NCBI GenBank assembly: GCA_963771985.1
Contig: CAVYVO010000022.1
Span: 1 to 64,000, forward strand
Reading direction: 5' to 3'
Length of the DNA: 64,000 bases
From: Trebonia sp963771985
Lineage (GTDB): Bacteria > Actinomycetota > Actinomycetes > Streptosporangiales > Streptosporangiaceae
The position numbers and the translations under genes were made by a program. Position 1 is the stretch's first letter. Each line of letters starts with the position of its first letter. Shown piece after piece: positions 42,454 to 50,930 of the stretch. The notes beneath the pieces were generated by a model. That model was not told the origin of the DNA. It worked only from the letters and a program-made list of their open reading frames with translations, and did not search any database.

Positions 42454-43403
42454 GCGCGAACAGAACACTGGTCCCGGAGGAGAACACGGGACCGCAGGCA
42501 GCGGTGTCGGCGACCGTGCTGCCCGTTTCGCCCGCGCGGTGGCTTACCGCGGTCCTCCGCACCACCCGGCCGCGGCAGTGGCCGAAGAACCTCCTGGTGT
42601 TCGCGGCGCCGCTGGCCGCCGCCACGCTGGGCCGCAGCGACGGGTTCAGCTACGCGCTGCTCGCGATGTTCGCCTTCGCCTCCGCTTCGGCCGCGGTGTA
42701 CTTCGTCAACGACGTCGCGGACGCCGAGCGCGACCGGCGGCACCCTGTCAAGCGGAACCGCCCGATCGCCTCGGGCGCCCTGCCGGCCCAGCACGCGGTC
42801 GTGCTGGCCGCGCTGGCCGCCGCGTGCGCCATCTCTGCGGGAGTGGCCATCCGCGAGCCGTTGCTCGTCGCGACCGCGTTCACCTACCTGTGCTCGTCGT
42901 TCCTGTACTCGGCGCGGCTCAAGCACGTGCCGTTCGTCGAGATGGGCCTGGTCGCGTCGGGGTTCCTGCTGCGCGTGCTCGGCGGCGCGGCGGCGACCCA
43001 CGTGAAGGTGTCCGTCTGGTTCCTGCTCGTCTGCAGCCTCGGCGCGCTCGGCGTCGCGTTCGCCAAGCGGTACACCGAGCTCACCAGCCTCGGGGCGGAC
43101 GCCGTCAGGCACCGCCCGGTGATGCGCTGGTACCGCCCTGAGGTGCTCCGGATAGGGCAGTTGCTCATCGCGGCCGGCATGCTGGCCACGTACTTGATGT
43201 GGGCGGCGAGTGAATCCACGGCCGCCCGTGACTGGCACCTGGCGAGCGCGCTGCCACTGGCCGCCGCGCTCGCCCGGTTCGGCGTGCTCACCGCGCGGCG
43301 CACCGTGCGGCCGGTCGAGGACCTCATCACCAGGGACGGGATCATGCTGTGCTGCGAAGTGGCATGGCTGGCCCTGTTCTGCGCCGGACTCTACGCAGCA
43401 TAG
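42450..43403 (+). CDS. UbiA-type decaprenyl-phosphate phosphoribosyltransferase-like protein
   Basis: A 317-residue membrane prenyltransferase with about eight helices. The Asp-rich motif NDVADAERDRRHPVKRNRP (about residues 91-109) binds the Mg-pyrophosphate donor. The N-terminal RTTRPRQWPKNLLVFAAPLA is typical of the Rv3806c group, which transfers ribose-5-phosphate to decaprenyl phosphate. GTG 42450 overlaps the previous stop. Directly followed by a DprE2-like gene, it points to decaprenyl-phosphoryl-arabinose-type donor synthesis; the oxidase partner DprE1 is not in the window. Confidence 0.85.
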   Translation: MSANRTLVPEENTGPQAAVSATVLPVSPARWLTAVLRTTRPRQWPKNLLVFAAPLAAATLGRSDGFSYALLAMFAFASASAAVYFVNDVADAERDRRHPVKRNRPIASGALPAQHAVVLAALAAACAISAGVAIREPLLVATAFTYLCSSFLYSARLKHVPFVEMGLVASGFLLRVLGGAAATHVKVSVWFLLVCSLGALGVAFAKRYTELTSLGADAVRHRPVMRWYRPEVLRIGQLLIAAGMLATYLMWAASESTAARDWHLASALPLAAALARFGVLTARRTVRPVEDLITRDGIMLCCEVAWLALFCAGLYAA

Positions 43404-44168
43404 GTGGCAAAGTTGACGATTCATCCCAGCGAGCCGGGCGGGCTCTCCCGCGTCCTCTTGCTCGGCGGCACCAGTGAGATCGGCCTGGCGATCCTCGCCG
43501 CGCTGAACCTCGCGCCTGGCACCGAGGTGATCTTGGCGGGACGGGACGCGCAGCGGCTCGAGGCGGCGGGCAAGACGCTGAACCGGCCGGTCACCGTGGT
43601 CCGCTACGACGCCATGGACACCGATGGCCACCAGGCGTTCGCCGATGAGATCTGTGCCGCGGGAGTCCCCGACCTGGTGATCGCGGCGACCGGGATCCTG
43701 ATCCCGCAGGACCTGGCCGAGCGCGACGTGCGCCGTGCCGCCACGATGATCGAGACCAACTTCACCGGGCACGTGACGGCGCTGCTCGCGTTCGGCGAGC
43801 ACATGCGGCGGCGCGGCGCCGGCACGATCGTGGTGCTGTCGTCGGTGGCGGCCATCAGGCCGCGCAAGTTCAACGCGGTGTACGGGGCGACCAAGGCGGC
43901 CCTCGACGCGTTCGCGCGGGGTTACGCCGACGAGCTCCACGGCACCGGCGTCCGGGTGCTGCTGGTCCGGCCCGGCTTCGTCATCGGCCGGATGACCGAG
44001 GGCATGACCGCTGCCCCGCTGGCGACCACGCCCGAGGCGGTCGGCGCCGCCGTCGCGGCGGCGCTGCGCGGGAGGAAGAACACGGTCTGGGTGCCCGCGT
44101 CGCTGGCCGGCCTGGCGACCGCGATGCGGCTGATGCCTCGCTCTCTATGGCGCAAGATCGACCGCTGA
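43404..44168 (+). CDS. dprE2: DprE2-like short-chain dehydrogenase
   Basis: A 254-residue SDR. The nucleotide-binding loop is LLLGGTSEIGLAILAAL (GGTSEIG is the hallmark of DprE2, in place of the usual GASSGIG). AATGIL and NFTG are standard strand motifs. The catalytic Ser/Tyr/Lys lie in VVLSSVAAIRPRKFNAVYGA and TKAAL. The enzyme reduces decaprenylphosphoryl-2-keto-ribose to the arabinose form. GTG 43404 begins immediately after the UbiA-type stop, so the two are coupled. Confidence 0.85.
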   Translation: MAKLTIHPSEPGGLSRVLLLGGTSEIGLAILAALNLAPGTEVILAGRDAQRLEAAGKTLNRPVTVVRYDAMDTDGHQAFADEICAAGVPDLVIAATGILIPQDLAERDVRRAATMIETNFTGHVTALLAFGEHMRRRGAGTIVVLSSVAAIRPRKFNAVYGATKAALDAFARGYADELHGTGVRVLLVRPGFVIGRMTEGMTAAPLATTPEAVGAAVAAALRGRKNTVWVPASLAGLATAMRLMPRSLWRKIDR

Positions 44169-44231
44169 GTTCCCTCTGAAGTCGCGTTCGCGCAGCTCCA
44201 TGGCGTTGTGACGCGGGTACAGTCCGATGGT

Positions 44232-44906
44232 GTGCGAGTCCTGCTAGCGGAAGACGACGACACCCTCGGAGACGTCCTTGCCCACGGGCTGCGCCACGGT
44301 GGCTACGCGGTCGACCTCGTCCGGGACGGTGCGACCGCCCTGAGCTACACCCGCTGTTATGACTACGCGGTCGCGGTGCTCGACTGGCGGATGCCCCGGG
44401 TGTCCGGCATCGACGTGGTGCGCCAGCTGCGCCGCAGGGGCGCGCGGACGCCCGTGCTGATGATCAGCGGCAAGGACGCTCCGGCGGACCGGGTGGCCGG
44501 CCTCGACGCGGGCGCGGACGACTACCTGGTCAAGCCGTTCGACTTCGCTGAGCTCCTCGCCCGCCTGCGCGCGCTCCAGCGCCGCCCGCCGGACCTGCTG
44601 CCACCCCGGCTGACGGTCGGCGACCTGGAATGCGACCCGGCGTCGCGCGAGGTCAGGATCGGTGACCGCCGCCCCGCGCTGACAGCGATCGAGCTAGGCA
44701 TCCTCGAGACGCTGATGCGCTTTTCGCCCGCCGTCGCGGACCGGCGCCAGATCGCGCAGCACGTGTGGAGCAACGAAGCCGACCCGTTCTCGTCGAACAC
44801 GATCGACGTCCATCTCGCCCGCCTGCGCGCCAAGCTCTCCGGCTCGTGCGCCCGCATCGAAACCGTCCGCGGCATCGGCTACCGCATCGTCTCCGCGGCC
44901 ACGTAG
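44232..44906 (+). CDS. OmpR/PhoB-type response regulator, orphan
   Basis: A 224-residue two-domain regulator. The receiver has VLLAEDDDTLGDVL, phospho-acceptor Asp in YAVAVLDWRMPRVSG and Lys in DDYLVKPFDFAE. The C-terminal winged helix is typical (LTAIELGILETLMRFSPAVA, SNTIDVHLARLRAKL, ETVRGIGYRIV). GTG 44232 and GTG 44208 are both possible starts. No histidine kinase gene is adjacent, so the partner lies elsewhere or the signal reaches it differently. Confidence 0.9.
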   Translation: MRVLLAEDDDTLGDVLAHGLRHGGYAVDLVRDGATALSYTRCYDYAVAVLDWRMPRVSGIDVVRQLRRRGARTPVLMISGKDAPADRVAGLDAGADDYLVKPFDFAELLARLRALQRRPPDLLPPRLTVGDLECDPASREVRIGDRRPALTAIELGILETLMRFSPAVADRRQIAQHVWSNEADPFSSNTIDVHLARLRAKLSGSCARIETVRGIGYRIVSAAT

Positions 44907-45059
44907 CCGCGCCCGCCCGCAGCCGCCCGGCGCCCGCCCCCAGCTGCCTGACGCCGCCTGGCCGCCGCCAACCGGTTCAGTGCCCAACTGGCCCAATCCC
45001 CGCCGTCACATGCAACCCTCCTCTCCGGCAAAACCCACCAGGCACCTGCTCAACCCATG

Positions 45060-45092
45060 ATTAAGAAAACATTTTTTATGAAGTAAAGAAAT
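45060..45092 (+). repeat. AT-rich dispersed element, copy C
   Basis: ATTAAGAAAACATTTTTTAT followed by GAAGTAAAGAAAT. It matches the minus strand of 31800-31835 and shares GAAAACATTTTT with 29901-29915. It lies between two convergent coding ends (44906 and 45137). The local base composition is very different from the surrounding DNA. Confidence 0.65.
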
Positions 45093-45136
45093 CACTCTAT
45101 ACGAACCAAAAACCTTCGCGGAAAACAAAGTCTTCG

Positions 45137-45985
45137 TCATGGTGGTTCGTGCCGGGGGCCAGCGGGGGAAGTGGGGTCTGCGGGATCCGTGGGATCGTCG
45201 GATGTCGCGGAGTCTGCACGGGATGCGGGGCCTGCGGGCGCCGTGGGGCCAGCGGGGGTGCCGGGGTCGAGCCAGTGCGGCCGGAGCAGGCCGGCGCCGA
45301 GCGCCACCGCGGTCCCCACGCCCAGGATCGGCAGCAGCGGCACGGCCGCGGCCGCGGTCGCGTCGAGCAGGCCGGCGAGGAGCGCGCCGGCCACCAGGCC
45401 CGTGAGTACTCCCGTCCGCCGCGCGTCGCTCTTGGCCCCGGGCCGGGCGATCGCGCTGACCAGTCCGGTCAGCGTGCCGGTCAGGAACGTGGTCGACACG
45501 TTTCCCAGGCCCATCTCGCTGACCGCGGCCGACTGGATCCCCATCGCGCAGGCGGCTACCACGAGGATCGTGTACTGCGCCCCGCCCGCCGGGTGTGTCC
45601 CGCTGAGCTCCCACCCGATCAGGACGCCCGCGAGAAGCGCCAGCTCGGTCACCAGCATCAACGTCATAAACGGCGGCCAGCCGCCGCTAGGCGCTGCAGC
45701 GGCCTCGCCGGCGGACCGCCGGTCGCGGTAGTGCCAGCTGATCCGGGTGCCCGCGAAGACGCCTGTCACGTAGCCGGCGAACGCCACCGCGGTATGCGCC
45801 GCCAGCGAGGCCGAGCCGCGCGCCACCGCGAAGCCGAATACCGTCATGTTGCCGGTCATCACGCTGGTGAACACGTTCCCGAGCCGGGTGAAGCTCGTCA
45901 CGTCCGTCGCTCCCGAAGCGAACGTGAGAACCACCGCGATGACCGTCATCACCCGGGCAGGCGGCGCGCTCGTAGCTGAATTCAC
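45137..45985 (-). CDS. DUF1275 (YoaK) family membrane protein
   Basis: A 282-residue protein with six to seven hydrophobic segments. FTRLGNVFTSVMTGNMTVFG is the DUF1275 hallmark (G-x-V-F-x-S-x-M-T-G-N). VVAACAMGIQSAAV and FLTGTLTGLVSAIA are the matching second-half motifs. The tail (residues 235-282) is a disordered Pro/Ala/Asp-rich stretch. GTG 45985 overlaps the VWA gene stop (GTGA), so it is translated with that operon. The transport function is unproven for the family. Confidence 0.87.
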   Translation of the reverse strand: MNSATSAPPARVMTVIAVVLTFASGATDVTSFTRLGNVFTSVMTGNMTVFGFAVARGSASLAAHTAVAFAGYVTGVFAGTRISWHYRDRRSAGEAAAAPSGGWPPFMTLMLVTELALLAGVLIGWELSGTHPAGGAQYTILVVAACAMGIQSAAVSEMGLGNVSTTFLTGTLTGLVSAIARPGAKSDARRTGVLTGLVAGALLAGLLDATAAAAVPLLPILGVGTAVALGAGLLRPHWLDPGTPAGPTAPAGPASRADSATSDDPTDPADPTSPAGPRHEPP

Positions 45986-47163
45986 GCGGCAAAGCGTACG
46001 CGGACCGAGCGCGCCCAGCCGGGCGCGACGGGCGCGTCGTCCCCGAGCAGGCCCGCGATGACGCGCATGCCCTTCGGCGGCAGCTCGGGCCACGGAGTGT
46101 ACCCGTCGGTCAGCACCACCGTCACGGCCGGCCGGGGCCGGAGCGCGTAAGCGGCGGCGATCCCGGCGCCCATGTTCGTGCCGCCGCCGCCCACGAGCGA
46201 AACCTGCCGCGCGGAGGTAACGCGCCGGGCCGGGGCGGCCGCCGCGTCGCAGGCGAGCACCCGCAGCTGGCGGGCCATCCCCAGCGCGTGCAGCAGCCCC
46301 TCCACCTCGGCGAGGACCATGGCCAGCAGCTCGTCGCTCATGCTGCCCGAGGTGTCACAGACCACCGCGAGCTCGGGCACCGGGCGCCGCAGCGCGGGCA
46401 GCACCACCCCGCTGACCGCCGTCGCGCGCCGGGACGGCCGCCGGTAGGAGTAGTCAACGGCGCCCGCGACGTCGGCGAGGGCCCGGCGGAGTTCGGCGGC
46501 CAGCAGCCGCCGCCAGTCCACCTGGGGCGCGAGCTGCTGCTCCGCCCAGCGCAGCAGCCCGGCGGGCACGGTCCCGATCTCCTTGCTGTGCCGGACGATC
46601 TCCAGCGCGACCTGGCGGAGCAGCAGGTCCGCCAGCCACGGGTCGAGCCCGTCCGGCGACTCGAAGTCACGCGGCTGACCGTCCGCGCCGCTTCCGCAAT
46701 CCAGCCATCCGGAACGTACCGTGGCGTCTCCCTGGCGCGTCCCCCGCTTCAGCAGGCCGTAGTACTCCTCGGCCAGCCTCCCCTTCGGGGCCCCGAAGTC
46801 CCGCGGCAGCACCGGGTCGCCAGGCAACTCGAGCCCGGCGGGGATCAGGTCGTCGTTGATCTCGGCGTCCGCGGCGCGTATCCACTCGGCGGAATCAGCG
46901 GCGGTGACCGCGGCCGCAACCGCCCGCTCGGAATGATCCCTTATCAAGTGGCATACGTGGTGCACGACGAGGCTGCCGAGTTCGGCCGCCGTCCAGCCCG
47001 CCGCCACGTCGGGGTCGGCGTACAGCTGCCACCGCGCGTCCACCGCCACGGTCCCGGTGCCGGGCGCGGCCGTTACCCGCGTGCCGAAGATGCCGCTGGC
47101 CAGGTACGGGAAGCGGGCCGCGGCCCACAGCCGGGCGGCGGCGATGCCGGGCAGCTCGCTCAT
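45982..47163 (-). CDS. VWA domain protein with metallopeptidase-like N-terminus
   Basis: A 393-residue protein of the DUF2201 type. The N-terminal half is peptidase-like, with ELGSLVVHHVCHLIRDHSER (HHxxH) in place of the usual HExxH. The C-terminal half is a von Willebrand A domain with a full MIDAS (VVCDTSGSMSDELLAMVL, GGGGTNMGAGI, VVLTDGYTPWPE). Such proteins pair with MoxR AAA ATPases as chaperone or metal-insertion systems. ATG 47163 overlaps the ATPase stop by ATGA, so the two are made together. The target is unknown. Confidence 0.87.
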   Translation of the reverse strand: MSELPGIAAARLWAAARFPYLASGIFGTRVTAAPGTGTVAVDARWQLYADPDVAAGWTAAELGSLVVHHVCHLIRDHSERAVAAAVTAADSAEWIRAADAEINDDLIPAGLELPGDPVLPRDFGAPKGRLAEEYYGLLKRGTRQGDATVRSGWLDCGSGADGQPRDFESPDGLDPWLADLLLRQVALEIVRHSKEIGTVPAGLLRWAEQQLAPQVDWRRLLAAELRRALADVAGAVDYSYRRPSRRATAVSGVVLPALRRPVPELAVVCDTSGSMSDELLAMVLAEVEGLLHALGMARQLRVLACDAAAAPARRVTSARQVSLVGGGGTNMGAGIAAAYALRPRPAVTVVLTDGYTPWPELPPKGMRVIAGLLGDDAPVAPGWARSVRVRFAA

Positions 47164-48248
47164 GCCAGCAGCCCCGCGTCGCGCAGGACGGGAGCGAACA
47201 GCTTGATCTCGGGGGGCAGCGGCGCTCCGTCCGGGCGGCACTTGGCCAGCACGCGGGCGGCCGTCGCCGCCACGTCGGGTGCCGCCTCCGCGCAGGCACC
47301 GAGCACCTGCCAGCCCGCGGTCCAGCGCTCCGGCGTCGGCTCCGCCGCGACCGCCGCGGCGATGGACGCGAGGGCCGCGTAGGCGCGGTCGCCGCGCTCC
47401 GGCAGCCGGAACGACCCGGGGTTGGCCAGCACCTCCTCCGGGTCCGGCAGGTCCATCTCCACGAGCCAGGCGAGGAACTCGACGCCGGCGCCGTCGCCGA
47501 CCGCCCCCCGGATCAGCGCGGACCGGGCCTGCTCGGTCGCCTTGCCGGCCTCGGCCGCGGTCATCAGTCGCGCCGCCATCTCCCACGTCCGCGGGCTCGG
47601 CCAGCCCCGGCCGGCCTCGCTCGAGTTGCCCGGCGGCGCGATCGCGAGCGCGGGCCGTACCTGCAAGAACGCGCCGACGAGGCCGCGGTTGAGCTGTTCG
47701 CCGGCCTCCCAGCCCGCCGGAAGCAGCGGGACCGGCGGCGGCGCCCAGCCGCCGGCCAGCCCGTCGGCGATGTTTCGGGGTGAGGTCTCCCAGGTCAGAT
47801 GGCACAGCCGGTTGGCCAGCGGCGCGGACAGGTCCCAGCCGTCGGCGGCCTGCTCCGGCGGGTTCGCCGCGGCCACTACGGCGACGTCGTCCGGCAGCGT
47901 GAGATCGCCGACGGTCCGCTCGAGGACCACGCGCAACAGCGCGGCCTGGACGGCAGGCGGCGCGGTGGACAGCTCATCGAGAAACAGCACGCCGGTACCC
48001 GCCTCGGAGAGCCTGATCGCCCACAATGGCGGGGCGAAGCGGACCGCGTTCCCGGTGATGACGGGCAGGCCGGCGAAGTCGGACGGTTCCCTGATGGACG
48101 CGATGACCGTCTCACAGGGCAGGCCCATCGCGTCCGCCATCGCGCGGATGGCGGACGTCTTACCGGTGCCCGGCGCGCCCCACAGCAGGACAGGCACCCG
48201 GGCCGCGACGGCGACCCCGAGCGCCTCCGGGATGGCGTTCCCGTCCAT
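47160..48248 (-). CDS. MoxR-type AAA+ ATPase
   Basis: A 362-residue ATPase. Walker A is LLWGAPGTGKTSAIRAMADA, Walker B GTGVLFLDELSTAPPAVQAA, sensor 1 DVAVVAAANPPEQ, and an arginine region follows in LANRLCHLTWE. The C-terminal 150 residues form the helical lid and a family-specific extension. ATG 48248 (MDGNAIPEAL) is chosen; a longer frame starts at 48278. MoxR ATPases remodel a client together with the coupled VWA protein, as here. Confidence 0.9.
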   Translation of the reverse strand: MDGNAIPEALGVAVAARVPVLLWGAPGTGKTSAIRAMADAMGLPCETVIASIREPSDFAGLPVITGNAVRFAPPLWAIRLSEAGTGVLFLDELSTAPPAVQAALLRVVLERTVGDLTLPDDVAVVAAANPPEQAADGWDLSAPLANRLCHLTWETSPRNIADGLAGGWAPPPVPLLPAGWEAGEQLNRGLVGAFLQVRPALAIAPPGNSSEAGRGWPSPRTWEMAARLMTAAEAGKATEQARSALIRGAVGDGAGVEFLAWLVEMDLPDPEEVLANPGSFRLPERGDRAYAALASIAAAVAAEPTPERWTAGWQVLGACAEAAPDVAATAARVLAKCRPDGAPLPPEIKLFAPVLRDAGLLA

Positions 48249-48290
48249 ATCTCTAGTGTGCGGCCTCACGGCCGGCATTCAGCCCCATTT

Positions 48291-48323
48291 CCCCAGGGGG
48301 AACGACCCCCGTCAACCCCCCGG
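48291..48323. repeat. G/C-run repeat element (intergenic copy)
   Basis: CCCCAGGGGGAACGACCCCC followed by GTCAACCCCCCGG. It matches the pattern of the elements at 59594-59719 and 56366-56405: a G-run, CGA, a C-run, then TCAA and a second C-run. It lies between the pyrH-like gene end and the MoxR gene start. Confidence 0.6.
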
Positions 48324-48329
48324 GTAAAT

Positions 48330-49052
48330 TCAGCCTTTGACGCTGATCTTGGTCCCGAGCTCAGCGCCCTCGCAGATGCCGCGCATCACGCCGACGGCGC
48401 CGACGTCGAACACGTGCATGGTAAGCGACTGCTCGTTGGCCAGCACGAACGCGCTGGTGTCCATGATCCGGACACCCGCGGCGATGGCCTCGTCATAGGT
48501 GAGGGAGGTGTACTTGACGGCGTCCGGGTTGATCTTGGGGTCGGAGTCGTACACGCCGTCCACGCCGTGCTTGGCGACGAGCAGCGCGTCCGCGTCGAGT
48601 TCGAGCGCCCGCTGCACCGCCGGGTAGTCCGTGGTCACGTACGGCTGCCCGATGCCGCCCGCCAGCACGACGATCATGCCGCGCTCGAGGTGGTGAACCG
48701 CGCGGAGCCGGATGAACGGTTCGGCGACGCTGTGGATAGGCACCGCCGTCATGACCCGGATGTCCGCCTCGGTACGGGCGGTGAGCGCGCCGCGGAGCAT
48801 GAGTGCGTTCATCACGGTGCCCAGCATCCCGATGTTGTCGGCCTCGGCGCGGCTGATCCCCCAGCCGTCTGCCATCCTGCCGCGGAAGTAATTGCCGCCG
48901 CCCACGACGACCGCGACCTGGACGCCCAGCTCGTGAACGGACAGCACCTCGTCCGCGACGCGGGCGAGGCTCGCGGGGTCCGCCCCCGTGCCTCCGGCCC
49001 CGGCAAGGGCCTCACCGCTGAGTTTGACTACCACTCTGCGGTACCGCGACAA
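48330..49052 (-). CDS. pyrH: Divergent UMP kinase (PyrH-like)
   Basis: A 240-residue amino acid kinase fold enzyme that would phosphorylate UMP. RVVVKLSGEALAG, AVVVGGGNYFRGRMAD, NIGMLGTVMNALMLRGAL, VYDSDPKINPDAVKYTSLTY and GVRIMDTSAFVLANEQSL follow bacterial PyrH closely. Some positions differ from the standard enzyme (AEPFIRLRAVHHLERG, GGIGQPYVTTDY). TTG 49052 follows GAGGGGG; longer GTG/ATG frames exist. It is not in the usual rpsB-tsf-pyrH-frr cluster, so it may be a second copy. Confidence 0.85.
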   Translation of the reverse strand: MSRYRRVVVKLSGEALAGAGGTGADPASLARVADEVLSVHELGVQVAVVVGGGNYFRGRMADGWGISRAEADNIGMLGTVMNALMLRGALTARTEADIRVMTAVPIHSVAEPFIRLRAVHHLERGMIVVLAGGIGQPYVTTDYPAVQRALELDADALLVAKHGVDGVYDSDPKINPDAVKYTSLTYDEAIAAGVRIMDTSAFVLANEQSLTMHVFDVGAVGVMRGICEGAELGTKISVKG

Positions 49053-49163
49053 CTCTGGCCCCCTCGCACCCGGATTTCTGCCCGCAACGCTACCAGCCCG
49101 GCCTCCGTGGCCGCGCCCGCCGCGCCCACGCCGCGCCACTGAAAGACATCCAGCACCGCGAAA

Positions 49164-50930
49164 TCACTTCGCGTCGGCCCAGCTGTGGACGGTGGTGATG
49201 TCGGCGATGAAGCGGACGCGGGCGTCCGGGGCCCAGCGGCGCGCCGTCTCCGTGAGGCAGTCGCCGACCAGCGCCGCGGCTTGCGCCGCGCGCTCGGCGG
49301 GTACGTGTACGAGCAGCTCGTCGTGCAGGCACAGCACGATCCGCGCCTGCGACGGCAGGCCGCGGGCGCGGACCGTGACCGCCCACATCTTGAACAGCTC
49401 AGCCGCCGCGCCCTGGATCATCGCGTTGCGCCCGTACCGGCCGCGCGCCGCGGTCCGCGCCGCGGACGCCGCACCGCCTGACATGCGGACCAGGCGGCCG
49501 CCGTAGGTGCGCAGGTCACGACCCGCCTGCGCGGAACGGTCGGCCGAATCCAGGTAGGCCATCGCGACTGGGTACGCGGCCCGCATCCGGCGCCCTGCCT
49601 GGCCGCCGTGCCCGGTGGTCTGGCCGTACATTGCGGCGATCATCGCCACCTTGGCGGTCGGCCTGTCGACGCCGAGCTCCGCCGCCACCGGGAGGTACAT
49701 GTCGTCGGCCTGCGTGGCCGCGGCGAGCGCCGGGTCGCCGGACACCGCGGCGAGAACCCGCGGCTCGATCTGCCCGAGGTCGGCCCGGACGAGCATGTGC
49801 CCGGGGGCCGCGATCACCGCCCGGCGCATCGCGGCGGGCATGTTGTGCAGCCCGTTGGACGCCGTCATGCGGCCCGCGGCGCCGTCCGATCCGGTCCATG
49901 CCCCGCGCAGCCGTCCGTCCGGCCCGAGATGCTCGTCCAGCCAGGCGTATCCGTACGTCGTGGCAATCCGCTCGGCCTTGCGCCATTCGAGGAGCTCGGC
50001 GACCAGCGGATGCGAGTCCCTGAACTCCTCCAGGCGCCAGGCCCGGGTGTCCGGCACCTCGACGCCGGCCGCCGCGAGCAGCGACCGCACCTGGACCGGG
50101 CTCCGCAGGTCCGCGGTCACTCCCGCGGGCGCGTGCCGCAGCACCGCGGAGTCCCGCGCCGTCCGCGTCGCGATCGCCTCGGCTTCCCCGCGCGGCCGCG
50201 GCCCGATGATCGCGGCGAGGACCCGTTCGGCGGCGGCCCGGTCCATCGGCAGTCCATCGGCGGAAAGCTCCGCGCAGAGCAGTTCGGCGGTTGACTCGGA
50301 ACGGGCGGTGGCGACTCCCATCGCACCGCCGTCTCCCCGCCTGAGGGCGGCCGCCTGCAACTGCGCGGTGAGCTGCGCCAGCCGCGCCCAGGCGACGAGC
50401 CGGCCAGGATCCGCCGCCCACCCGCCGCGAGCCCACTCCGGCCGCAGATAGCCATCCGGCCCTACCGGTTCCGCCGCGGCATCCGCGGTATCAGCCCGCC
50501 CGGATTCCGCCGCGTACTCCTGCGCCGCGTCGAACAGGTCCGGCCCGGCCGCCGGACGCGACGGTCCGGCCGAGACCACGCCCTCGGCCGGCAGCCCGCG
50601 CACGCACGCCCACGCCCAGCCCGGGTCCGCCCGCCATCCGCCGAACAGCAGCCGGTGCACGGCGGCGACGTCCCAGCACGTGGCGAGGCACACCCCGGAT
50701 GCGACAAGGTGCCGCGCGCACTCCTGAGACCAGGTCGCCCACCGCGGGCGCACCTCGCGGTCGGCGAGCGCAACCCCGGTGGCAGGCGACACCCAGCCCC
50801 AGTCGGCGCCCGCCACGGCCGCGGTCCCGTCGGGCGCCACGGCTAGCCCGATCAGGTTCCCGCGCGCCACGCCCGCCGCGCGCAGCCGCGTTACGAGGTC
50901 CGTCGCACCGGTCAGTCCGCCACCTCCCAC
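49164..50930 (-). CDS. Bifunctional 3'-5' exonuclease/DNA polymerase, family A
   Basis: A 588-residue polymerase of the PolA family without the 5' nuclease. Motif A is MLVRADLGQIEPRVLAAVSG (the usual DYSQIELR is altered). Motif B is DRPTAKVAMIAAMYGQTTG and motif C is VLCLHDELLVHVP with the catalytic Asp. The fingers/thumb part contains GRLRGAWTGSDGAAGRMTAS. The N-terminal 150 residues should be a degenerate exonuclease domain; no full DEDD set is obvious. GTG 50930 lies inside the end of the upstream gene, so expression is coupled. Actinomycetes carry such a second pol A-type enzyme in addition to PolA. Confidence 0.88.
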   Translation of the reverse strand: MGGGGLTGATDLVTRLRAAGVARGNLIGLAVAPDGTAAVAGADWGWVSPATGVALADREVRPRWATWSQECARHLVASGVCLATCWDVAAVHRLLFGGWRADPGWAWACVRGLPAEGVVSAGPSRPAAGPDLFDAAQEYAAESGRADTADAAAEPVGPDGYLRPEWARGGWAADPGRLVAWARLAQLTAQLQAAALRRGDGGAMGVATARSESTAELLCAELSADGLPMDRAAAERVLAAIIGPRPRGEAEAIATRTARDSAVLRHAPAGVTADLRSPVQVRSLLAAAGVEVPDTRAWRLEEFRDSHPLVAELLEWRKAERIATTYGYAWLDEHLGPDGRLRGAWTGSDGAAGRMTASNGLHNMPAAMRRAVIAAPGHMLVRADLGQIEPRVLAAVSGDPALAAATQADDMYLPVAAELGVDRPTAKVAMIAAMYGQTTGHGGQAGRRMRAAYPVAMAYLDSADRSAQAGRDLRTYGGRLVRMSGGAASAARTAARGRYGRNAMIQGAAAELFKMWAVTVRARGLPSQARIVLCLHDELLVHVPAERAAQAAALVGDCLTETARRWAPDARVRFIADITTVHSWADAK

